NCBI GenBank assembly: GCA_027623815.1
Contig: JAQBUV010000040.1
Coordinates: forward strand, 1 to 24,253
Length of the DNA stretch: 24,253 bases
Reading direction: 5' to 3'
From: Casp-Chloro-G3 sp002816715
Lineage (GTDB): Bacteria > Chloroflexota > Dehalococcoidia > Lucifugimonadales > UBA3495
Within the stretch, counting starts at the first letter, position 1, and each line of letters begins with the position of its first letter. Under the pieces are notes generated by a model. The model searched no databases, was not told where the DNA came from, and saw nothing but the letters and a program-made list of their open reading frames with translations. Both the position numbers and the translations under genes were made by a program. Shown piece after piece: positions 13,246 through 20,055 of this stretch.

Positions 13246-14409
13246 TCAAAACTTCTTGCGAGCCACGGCGACCGTAGCCCTGGCCCCCTTATGCTTGGGC
13301 ACCAGCAACGACTCACTCCCCGATGCCAGTATCGCCGCTGGTTCGGACACACCCCAGATGCCCAACAGTGCGTGGGCTTTTTCCGAGGGTGTTAAACCCT
13401 GAGCATTGCTCGTTTGCTTCCCGGCAGCACTGATCAAGGCGGCGGCCTCGCCAGGAGTAGGCGGGAACACGGCGTTTAGCTGGTCGCCGCTATAACAGAC
13501 CAGCGGGACACCGTACAACTCGGCCAGAGCCAGTAAACCCGGCTCGTCCTGCTTCAGGTCAGCGGTAGCGATGCAACTAAGGCTGCTCAGCGATAGATTA
13601 TTGTCCCTAAGAGTATCCACCAAAAGTTGCTGCAACTCTTCTAACGGCACTCCCCGGCGGCAGCCCATGCCAGCCACCAGGCTGCGGGGACGGTACAGGA
13701 TCAGGTTTTTTCCGGCAAAAGCCTGGCGAAGGGCATCCCTATTTCCAGCGAAGGGGTTAATCTCATCGGTGACTAACAGTGCCGCCGAACCGGGTGAGTC
13801 GCCTAGAGCTTCTAAAGAATCATAAATAGTCAGGTTGTCCGGCAGTGGGCAATCCACCGGCCACCAGTTTGTCTCCCCGGCACTCTGGTAAATGCCCACC
13901 GGGTCGCCGTTAACCACCGCCGCGCTGGCCCTGGTCACCAGCAACGGGGCGGCTTCCAGCTTCCAGCCCAACTCCCGGCCCAACAGGTCAACCGCCAGGG
14001 TTTCGGTCACATGAGACGCTGACGTAATAACCGCAGTTGCGCCCAATACGCCGGCGACGGCTTCAGCCAACCGGTCAGCGCCACCAACATGCCCGGAAAC
14101 TAGACTGACCACGAAGCGTCCGGCATCGTCAACACAGACAACGGCCGGGTCTTGGTGTTTGTCCTGCAGATAAGGAGCGATCAACCTGACCGCCGCCCCC
14201 ACTGGCAGAAATAGCACGACGGCTTGATATTCGCTCAGGGCTTTGCCGACGATGGGCCTGACCGGTAAGTCGAAGGCCTCAGCGTTATCTTTAGAATCAA
14301 GGAAACGGCGATTAAGGTACAGGTCTGCGCCGCCTTCAAGTCCCTCAACCAGAGTCCGAGCAAGGGCGACTCCTCGCCGGGACACAGCTACCACCGAAGT
14401 GCGCGACAC
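13246..14409 (-). CDS. cbiG: Cobalt-precorrin-5A hydrolase
   Basis: Opens the C20-containing lactone of cobalt-precorrin-5A and releases acetaldehyde, a step specific to the anaerobic route. The 387-residue protein has the three CbiG parts: an N-terminal region with VSLVSGHVGGADRLA, a linker, and the C-terminal domain beginning near LVAGMGCRRGVPLEEL, the CbiG/CobE signature. It starts at a GTG (14409) with GAGG five bases before it, and only 11 bp separate it from the cbiF stop, so it is probably translated from the same mRNA. Its presence, with CbiD, identifies the pathway as early-cobalt. Confidence 0.93.
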   Translation of the reverse strand: MSRTSVVAVSRRGVALARTLVEGLEGGADLYLNRRFLDSKDNAEAFDLPVRPIVGKALSEYQAVVLFLPVGAAVRLIAPYLQDKHQDPAVVCVDDAGRFVVSLVSGHVGGADRLAEAVAGVLGATAVITSASHVTETLAVDLLGRELGWKLEAAPLLVTRASAAVVNGDPVGIYQSAGETNWWPVDCPLPDNLTIYDSLEALGDSPGSAALLVTDEINPFAGNRDALRQAFAGKNLILYRPRSLVAGMGCRRGVPLEELQQLLVDTLRDNNLSLSSLSCIATADLKQDEPGLLALAELYGVPLVCYSGDQLNAVFPPTPGEAAALISAAGKQTSNAQGLTPSEKAHALLGIWGVSEPAAILASGSESLLVPKHKGARATVAVARKKF

Positions 14410-14420
14410 TTGGCCTCTGA

Positions 14421-15302
14421 CTAGGTTGACAAGGTATCCCCGGCCAACGATGCTTCAGGCGTTTTGGCTGGGGAGGCGGTTTTGCTGGACTTGGCTCGAG
14501 TGCGGGACTTGCGGAACAAGTGGGTGTAGGTCTCGGAGTACAGGTGCGAGGTCGCCGCCTCGCCCTCGGCCACGTAGTCCGGTGACCGCAGGTCTGGATT
14601 TACCGCTTCGCCAACCAGTACCAATGCTTGCCGGTTGATCTTGGCATCCCGGACTTTGGTGGCAATGTCGGTGAGATTTCCACGGATGATTAGCTCATCC
14701 GGCCAGCCGACCCGGTAAGCCACTGCCACCGGAGTATCCTTTGGATAGCCAGCCGCACGCAGGTCTCGCGACACCTTGGTCATCCTGGTCACGCTCAGGA
14801 AGATCACCAGCGTGGAGCCGTGCGCCGCCAAGTCGCGCAACTGCTCACCGTCTGGCATGGACACTCTTCCCTCGGCACGGGTCAAAATGACCGACTGAGA
14901 ACCGCCCGGCACGGTCAGTTCGGCTTTCAGCACCGCCGCGGCAGCGAAGGCGGAACTGACGCCAGGGATGATTTCGTATTCGACGCCCTCCCGTTCCAGG
15001 ATTCGCATCTGCTCCAGTATTGCCCCGTAGATGGAGGGGTCACCGCTTTGAACGCGGGCGACGGTCTTGCCTTCCCGTACCGCTTTCAGCGTCAACTCCA
15101 TGATCTGAGGCAGAGTGAGAGTTTTGCTACCGTGAACCTCAGCGGTGGCGCTGGCAAAGCTCACCACCTCGGGGGGCACCAGCGAGTCCGCGTAAATCAC
15201 CACATCCGCTTCTTCAATGATCCGTTTCGCCTTGAGAGTCAGCAACTCAGGGTCGCCCGGCCCGCCGCCAACAATGTAAACTTTGCCTTGGGGATAAGTC
15301 AT
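14421..15302 (-). CDS. cbiF: Cobalt-precorrin-4 C11-methyltransferase
   Basis: SAM-dependent methylase acting on C11 of the corrin precursor (CobM in aerobes). Diagnostic blocks in order: YIVGGGPGDPELLTLKAKR near the N-terminus, VIYADSLVPPEV, VARVQSGDPSIYGA and the PGVSSAFAAAA loop, then PVAVAYRVGWPDE. At 293 residues it is somewhat longer than typical CbiF of about 250 because of a basic, Ser/Lys-rich C-terminal tail (about 255-293) that looks disordered. It lies 6 bp downstream of the cbiL stop and 11 bp upstream of cbiG. Confidence 0.94.
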   Translation of the reverse strand: MTYPQGKVYIVGGGPGDPELLTLKAKRIIEEADVVIYADSLVPPEVVSFASATAEVHGSKTLTLPQIMELTLKAVREGKTVARVQSGDPSIYGAILEQMRILEREGVEYEIIPGVSSAFAAAAVLKAELTVPGGSQSVILTRAEGRVSMPDGEQLRDLAAHGSTLVIFLSVTRMTKVSRDLRAAGYPKDTPVAVAYRVGWPDELIIRGNLTDIATKVRDAKINRQALVLVGEAVNPDLRSPDYVAEGEAATSHLYSETYTHLFRKSRTRAKSSKTASPAKTPEASLAGDTLST

Positions 15303-15308
15303 TACAAT

Positions 15309-16034
15309 TCACTTCCTGATTATTAACAGCGAGAAATAATCCAAGTTCTCCTCGGACAACTGTTGGAGATCCCGCACCACCTGTTCCCGCGCGGTGCTGG
15401 CCCTTCTCACGTAGATGGCTTTACCGGCCAGCCCCAGCTTCTCCAGGTTGACCAGGGCGTCAAGCAGGGTGCGGTTCACCTTCATCAGCACAATGGTGTC
15501 ATAGCTGGCGATGGCTTGCCGAAGGTCATCAATACCGTATACCGCAGGCAGTATCGCCAGCCGTTGGCCGTGGGTCACCAATGGCGCGACCGCGCTGGCC
15601 GCCGCTGCCATCACCGAAGATACGCCTGGGACAATCTCCACCGGAATCTCCGAGTGGTTAGCCCGGATACTTTCCAGCACGTAGGAGAAGGTGCTGTAGA
15701 GCATGGGGTCGCCTTCGGTGATGAAAGCCACGTCTTGCCCGGCGTAAAGCCGCACCGCCAAAGTTTCGGCGGCCTTGCGCCAAACGTCTCCAGCGGCTTC
15801 CTCATCATCGGTCGGAAAGGGAATCCGCAGAATCTCTTGCTTTTCCAAGTCAAGAAACTCCCGGACAATGTTCAAAGCGTAGCTTTCCCGGCTGGTCTCG
15901 GCTTGGGGCACACAGACGATGGGGACCTGCTGCAAGATGCGCTTGGCTTTCAGCGTCAGCAATTCCGGGTCGCCGGGGCCTACTCCCACACCATAAAGAC
16001 GCCCGTTGCTCGAAGATGTCGGTTGGTTAGTCAC
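15309..16034 (-). CDS. cbiL: Cobalt-precorrin-2 C20-methyltransferase
   Basis: SAM-dependent methylase that adds the C20 methyl group (CobI in aerobes). The 241-residue protein shows GVGVGPGDPELLTLKAKR at the start, PIVCVPQ, VAFITEGDPMLYSTFSYV (the CbiL/CobI-specific GDP block) and EIVPGVSSVMAAAA. It begins with GTG (16034) and overlaps the end of cbiT by 8 bp, which suggests coupled translation. It is followed after 6 bp by cbiF. Confidence 0.94.
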   Translation of the reverse strand: MTNQPTSSSNGRLYGVGVGPGDPELLTLKAKRILQQVPIVCVPQAETSRESYALNIVREFLDLEKQEILRIPFPTDDEEAAGDVWRKAAETLAVRLYAGQDVAFITEGDPMLYSTFSYVLESIRANHSEIPVEIVPGVSSVMAAAASAVAPLVTHGQRLAILPAVYGIDDLRQAIASYDTIVLMKVNRTLLDALVNLEKLGLAGKAIYVRRASTAREQVVRDLQQLSEENLDYFSLLIIRK

Positions 16035-16653
16035 TAAGGATTCCCTCTCGGCACGCGCTGACTACAAAAACTGGATTCAAGGATTCGAGCCGGACGGTTC
16101 CGTCCTTCATTTCTTTGCCTCGTGCCGCATTCACCATTACCATTTCAGCAACCATGCCCATATCTTTGAGCCGATGATACACCTCTTGCGTCCGCTCCAG
16201 TGCTGCCAAGTTCACCACCAAGCGTCCTCCGGTTTTCAAGCGAACAACAACACAGTCCAATATATCGGACAAATGCCCGCCGCTGCCGCCGATGAACACC
16301 GAGTCCGGGTCGGGCAATTCCTTCAGGACGGACGGGGCTTCGCCCACAATAACATCGACGTTATGACAACCGTGGCGTTCAATGTTTCGCACCAGCAGTC
16401 CGACGCTATTCTGGTCTCGTTCGATGGCGTATACGCTGCCTTGCGCGGCGATCAGGCTGGCCTCAATGGCCACCGACCCGGTGCAGGCCCCAATATCCCA
16501 AACTACGCTGTCCGAACGCAGACCCATCGAATAGAGGCTAACCGCCCGCACCTCCCGCTTGGTGATCTGGCCCCGCAGCGGCTTTCGCTGTTCAAAGGCG
16601 TCATCGGGCAAACCCAACGAGCGGTTTACGCCCACCCGAGGCTCCTTAACCAT
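16027..16653 (-). CDS. cbiT: Cobalt-precorrin-6B C15-methyltransferase (decarboxylating)
   Basis: Methylates C15 and decarboxylates the acetate side chain on C12. It is the stand-alone CbiT (209 residues) and not a CbiET/CobL fusion. The Rossmann methylase motif I reads VWDIGACTGSVAIEA, where the middle Gly of the usual GxGxG is Cys57. Motif VYAIERDQ binds SAM ribose, and FIGGSGG near residue 100 is characteristic of CbiT/CobL. The start at 16653 (MVKEPRVG) fits the family; the frame is open further upstream, but that region is inside cbiD. It overlaps the cbiD stop by 8 bp and the cbiL start by 8 bp. No cbiE is visible in the window. Confidence 0.92.
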   Translation of the reverse strand: MVKEPRVGVNRSLGLPDDAFEQRKPLRGQITKREVRAVSLYSMGLRSDSVVWDIGACTGSVAIEASLIAAQGSVYAIERDQNSVGLLVRNIERHGCHNVDVIVGEAPSVLKELPDPDSVFIGGSGGHLSDILDCVVVRLKTGGRLVVNLAALERTQEVYHRLKDMGMVAEMVMVNAARGKEMKDGTVRLESLNPVFVVSACREGILSD

Positions 16654-17854
16654 GCAGTCCGGTCGCGGTGCCAGCGACCAGCGGAATCCCTTCCGGCGAC
16701 GTTGACGCGTAGCCCAGCAAAGTGCCGTCAAAGTCGAAACACAGGGCATCAACAATCAGCGAATCAGCATCATCGCCCAGCAGCTTCCGGCTCTCGTCGC
16801 ACACCATCTGGCACATCAGCGGGAACACTGAAAGCAGATTGTTGGCCTGGGCAATTTCCTGAAAATGCCGGGCACTGCTGGCCCCGCGAATTTCTTCTTG
16901 GACCTCCGGAGATGCCCCGCATTGCGCGGCCAGCGTCGCCAGGAACTCGGTGTCAACGCGGTTGCCCGCTACGTGAGTCACAAAGTATCCCATCGCCATC
17001 TTGGAAAACTTACCCACCATGCCAGCGTGGGTGGCGCGCTTGATTTTGCGCATCACACATCGCTTTAACGACGGCCCGCTGAAAATTCCGGCTTCAACGT
17101 AGGCCATATCTGGCAAGTCCAGATGCTGCCGGGTATACTCTTCGCTGCGGGTTCCAGTGGACAAGACCAGGTGGGACAGGCCATTGGTCGCCGCCACGTC
17201 CACCGCCAGGTGCACGCTGGCCCGCCACGCCGCAGTGGAAAATGGCTGAACGATCCCGGTGCTGCCCAGTATGGAAATGCCGCCCAGAACGCCCAACCTA
17301 GCGTTGGTAGTTTTTTCGGCTATTGCTTCACCGCCGGTCACGGAAACCTGGGCCACAAATCCGGCGTCCGGCGTCAAACCCTGGCTCTGGGCCGCCTCAC
17401 TCACCGACTCGGCCATCATGCGGCGGGGTACCCGCGTGACCGCTGGTTCGCCGACATCGATGCCAGTGCCCGGTCGGGTTACCATGCCCACACCGGGCCC
17501 GCCGGTGATACGCAGGCCAGACCCTTGTAGGTCTCTGGAAATAGTCACGCAAATCTCAGCGCCATGAGTGGCGTCGGGGTCGTCACCGCCATCTTTGATG
17601 ATGGAGCACAAGACTCGTTCATCGTCAACCCACTCACAACGATGTAGGGCAAACGTAGCATCCTGTCCCACCGGCAGATGGATGGTGACTTCAGACACTG
17701 GCTGGCCGGTCAACAGGGCCAGCGTCGCCGCCTTGGCCGAGGCCGCCGCGCAGGAGCCGGTGGTAAAGCCGGTACGCAGTCCGCCTTTCTGCCTCACAGT
17801 CTGGCGGCTGTAGTCGCTTTCGGGACGCTCGTTGCTTTCAGTCTGTTCAGTCAT
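16646..17854 (-). CDS. cbiD: Cobalt-precorrin-5B C1-methyltransferase
   Basis: SAM-dependent enzyme that methylates C1 in the anaerobic pathway and is structurally unrelated to the other corrin methylases. The 402-residue protein has the CbiD opening LRTGFTTGSCAAASAKAA (about 26-43), the ITGGPGVGMVT loop, the NARLGVLGGISILGSTGIV segment, and HAGMVGKFSKMAMG. The ATG is preceded by AAGGA five bases upstream. It follows cbiX by about 40 bp and its stop overlaps the cbiT start. With cbiG it marks the oxygen-independent route. Confidence 0.95.
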   Translation of the reverse strand: MTEQTESNERPESDYSRQTVRQKGGLRTGFTTGSCAAASAKAATLALLTGQPVSEVTIHLPVGQDATFALHRCEWVDDERVLCSIIKDGGDDPDATHGAEICVTISRDLQGSGLRITGGPGVGMVTRPGTGIDVGEPAVTRVPRRMMAESVSEAAQSQGLTPDAGFVAQVSVTGGEAIAEKTTNARLGVLGGISILGSTGIVQPFSTAAWRASVHLAVDVAATNGLSHLVLSTGTRSEEYTRQHLDLPDMAYVEAGIFSGPSLKRCVMRKIKRATHAGMVGKFSKMAMGYFVTHVAGNRVDTEFLATLAAQCGASPEVQEEIRGASSARHFQEIAQANNLLSVFPLMCQMVCDESRKLLGDDADSLIVDALCFDFDGTLLGYASTSPEGIPLVAGTATGLHG

Positions 17855-17893
17855 TGATTCCTTGGACTTTCATTGAACCAACACAACTTGGTC

Positions 17894-18838
17894 TTATGAG
17901 ACACCGGCGGTTTGTCGCCAAACTTCTCGGACCCGGTCAGCCGCCACCGCCACCACCCGGTCATCTACACCCAGTGGCGGCGTGACGTGCATCGCCATCT
18001 TGGGATATTTCTCTTGAAGCTCTTTCATGCCGCCCAGAACGTTTCTTTGCAAGATCAAACCCGGGAAAAACAAATAGGGGACGAAAATGACTGAAGAAAC
18101 TCGACGTTCTTCAACCAATTTGGCCGCCGCCGCCGGCATGGTCGGGTCGCCGTAGTGTGACTGGGCCACTTCCACAGCATAACCCATCCCCAGCCGCTGT
18201 TCCACCATCTGGCCCAATTCTTGCATCCATAAGCAATCATCATATTGGGTCTTGGTGCCAGCCTTGACCAGCATCACCCCAACATCGCCTTTTCCGACAA
18301 CCGGAGCGGGCGCAACTCCATCTAAATTGTGGACTCGCTCGACCACCAGATCTGCCATACGAGGATCGACGCCCAACCCTTGGGTAAGCTCAAGCTGCAC
18401 CTGGGGCAGATTGGCCCGAAGGTCGCCGAGGACTTCTTCCATCTCTTCAGTGGCGTGTTTACCATTGCCCAACAGGTAGGGCATGATGACCAACTGTTGC
18501 AAACCCTGGTCGGCGAGAATCTGCACCGCCTGGTCGGGATGGGGTTGGATGAATTCCAAACAGGACAGCAGTACTTGAGCTTCAGATTCTCCCAATGCTT
18601 CCTGCAATCTCTGGGAAGCGTCCGACAGGCCCTGGGGAGTGCTGGGACAATTTCTACACCACGCAGGCGGACTTCCATTTTCAGCAGCCCCACTATCAGC
18701 AACCCAGGCGCAGGAGCATTCCGCCTTGCTGGTTCCCCGCTGGCTGCCGTGGCACAGCAGGATCACCCCCCAGCGCGGATTGCCAGCGCTGGAATTAGTC
18801 CCGTTCAGTTGGCTTACCGGGTGATCAGACAAGGCCAC
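17894..18838 (-). CDS. cbiX: Sirohydrochlorin cobaltochelatase with Cys-rich insertion
   Basis: Inserts Co2+ into sirohydrochlorin (or its precursor) at the start of the anaerobic pathway. The 314-residue protein is a two-half CbiX. In the first half His30 of LLCHGSQRG and His128 of YLLGNGKHATEEM give the active site. In the second half the equivalent positions are not His (VKAGT at about 191-195, PGLILQ), so it is probably structural. Between HGSQRG and the first helix (about 36-69) there is an insertion with C41-x-C43 and C61-x-x-C64, spaced as for a metal or iron-sulfur site. GTG start at 18838 with AGGAG overlapping the cbiC stop. A ferrochelatase role (SirB) is the alternative; the operon favours cobalt. 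Confidence 0.92.
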   Translation of the reverse strand: MALSDHPVSQLNGTNSSAGNPRWGVILLCHGSQRGTSKAECSCAWVADSGAAENGSPPAWCRNCPSTPQGLSDASQRLQEALGESEAQVLLSCLEFIQPHPDQAVQILADQGLQQLVIMPYLLGNGKHATEEMEEVLGDLRANLPQVQLELTQGLGVDPRMADLVVERVHNLDGVAPAPVVGKGDVGVMLVKAGTKTQYDDCLWMQELGQMVEQRLGMGYAVEVAQSHYGDPTMPAAAAKLVEERRVSSVIFVPYLFFPGLILQRNVLGGMKELQEKYPKMAMHVTPPLGVDDRVVAVAADRVREVWRQTAGVS

Positions 18839-18846
18839 GTTATCTC

Positions 18847-19497
18847 CTAGTCGACCTTTAGTAGGTCCAGCAAAGCGTTCACGGTAGCGGCAGCGGCCGA
18901 ACTGCCACCACGTCGGCCCAATACAGTAATGTAGGGCACGTTCCGCTTGACCAGTTCGTCCTTGGACTCAGCACAGGCGACGAATCCCACCGGCATGCCG
19001 ATAACCAACGCCGGATGCACTGAGCCTTCATCGATCAAGTCCAACAAGGCCAGCAGCGCGGTAGGAGCATTTCCCACCGCCACAATCGCGCCGTCCATGT
19101 AGGTGGCCAGTTCTCGCACCGCGGCCACCGACCGGGTGGTGCCTTCTTTTTGTGCTCGCGCTGCCACTTCTGGCGCATCAATCAAACATCTGGTAGTAAG
19201 ATTCTGGCTGCGTAGCAATGCCTTGGAAATGCCCATTTCCACCATTCGAACGTCGGTAATCACATCGGCTCCCGACTTCAGTGCCTGCAATCCAGCTTCC
19301 ACTGCGCCCGGGCTGAATTGCACCGACTCAGCGATGCCTGAGTCCCCTTCCGCTCTTACGATACGACACAGAACGTAGTGCTCATTAGGTTCAAGACGAA
19401 TCGATTTAGGGAGACTCGCTTGCACCATTTTAAGGCTTTCACGGTCAATCTCATCGGGAAGAAGGGCGTATTGTTGTACCAAGGACATCTGTATCAA
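18847..19497 (-). CDS. cbiC: Cobalt-precorrin-8 methylmutase-like protein
   Basis: Family that moves the methyl group from C11 to C12 to make cobyrinate (CobH in aerobes). The 216-residue protein has FSPGAVEAGLQAL, the VITDVRMVEMGI block, VGNAPTALLALLDLI and PALVIGMPVGFVACAESKDEL, all typical of CbiC/CobH. Where the family has RVIHxxxD, with a catalytic His, this protein reads RIVRAEGD, so Arg48 occupies the His position. The codon is AGA, two changes from His. The start is a TTG at 19497 with AGGA five bases upstream; ATG 19488 would remove three residues. It is the first gene after the cobalamin riboswitch and terminator. Confidence 0.9.
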   Translation of the reverse strand: MIQMSLVQQYALLPDEIDRESLKMVQASLPKSIRLEPNEHYVLCRIVRAEGDSGIAESVQFSPGAVEAGLQALKSGADVITDVRMVEMGISKALLRSQNLTTRCLIDAPEVAARAQKEGTTRSVAAVRELATYMDGAIVAVGNAPTALLALLDLIDEGSVHPALVIGMPVGFVACAESKDELVKRNVPYITVLGRRGGSSAAAATVNALLDLLKVD

Positions 19498-19527
19498 GTT
19501 TTCCTGAACGGCTGTCTATCTGATTTT

Positions 19528-19567
19528 AAATAAAACAAAGCCCCCCAGCCTAACAACGCCAGGGGGC
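19528..19567 (-). terminator. Intrinsic terminator between cobalamin riboswitch and cbiC
   Basis: Read on the minus strand, GCCCCCTGGC and GCTGGGGGGC form a 10-bp stem (with G-U pairs; arms at the two ends of 19540-19567) around an 8-base loop. TTTGTTTTATTT follows at 19539-19528. It sits between the riboswitch and the first gene of the operon, where a ligand-controlled attenuator is expected. Confidence 0.88.
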
Positions 19568-19660
19568 AAAATGGTTCAGTCTTTGCGTGATGCTGGAAAA
19601 GCTTCTAGGCAAAGCCAACCGGGAACCCTCTCTGTTGGCGCAGAATAGGCTCTCCCTCCC

Positions 19661-19830
19661 CGGGCAGGTCTCCTGACTCGCAGATCATCGTTGGGCCGAT
19701 ACCTTCCCGCTCAGACCATTTGAGCAGTGGCATTTGACTCGGCCAACTCCCCGCACACAGTGGCGCAACCGTGACGGATTTACACCGTCTTCCCTTTTAA
19801 ACCCTGCTGATTCCTTGGGAGTCTCTTCTA
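19661..19830 (-). promoter_or_regulatory. Cobalamin riboswitch controlling the cbi operon
   Basis: On the minus strand the leader contains GGGAAGACGGTG with matching CCGTCAC, the core GCCACTGTG (around 19756-19764) and the 3' B12 box AGTCAGGAGACCTGCC (19678-19663). These are the conserved parts of the adenosylcobalamin class aptamer. It lies downstream of a strong promoter and upstream of an intrinsic terminator and cbiC. Binding of cobalamin is expected to favour termination and reduce synthesis of the operon. The 5' boundary is approximate. A GCCAAC/GTTGGC stem just downstream of the aptamer (around 19612-19640) may belong to the switching region. Confidence 0.95.
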
Positions 19831-19889
19831 ATGGGAGTAGCTTCAATTTTAAAAGTGCTACCAGCTAAGGCATGCTGGGCGCATGGGCT

Positions 19890-19918
19890 ACTATAGCTTA
19901 GCCCTATGGGGTTGTCAA
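19890..19918 (-). promoter_or_regulatory. Promoter of the cbi operon
   Basis: On the minus strand TTGACA (19918-19913), a 17-bp spacer and TATAGT (19895-19890) form a near-consensus promoter. Initiation is expected near 19883, about 50 nt before the riboswitch aptamer. Confidence 0.85.
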
Positions 19919-19952
19919 CAAATTATGAGGCTGCCGCCTACCACCTCAATTT

Positions 19953-19981
19953 TTGACCACGGGCTGTGGCGCATCTATAAT
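19953..19981 (+). promoter_or_regulatory. Promoter of aroA
   Basis: TTGACC (19953-19958), a 17-bp spacer and a perfect TATAAT (19976-19981). The predicted leader is about 65 nt. It is divergent from the cbi promoter, with 34 bp between the two -35 boxes. Confidence 0.85.
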
Positions 19982-20055
19982 TTTATATATTCAATGTTAG
20001 AATTTCTCACCTATACCAATCTGGCTCAAGAACCTCCGCTATGGTGGAATTGATG

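Noticed and set aside
16654..16755. N-terminal extension of cbiT
   Set aside because: The extra 34 residues overlap cbiD in another frame and have no family similarity; ATG 16653 fits CbiT.
16006..17043. 345-codon plus-strand open frame opposite cbiT and cbiD
   Set aside because: It lies antisense to two genes with clear family motifs and shows low-complexity His/Arg/Pro/Gln-rich translation with no domain.
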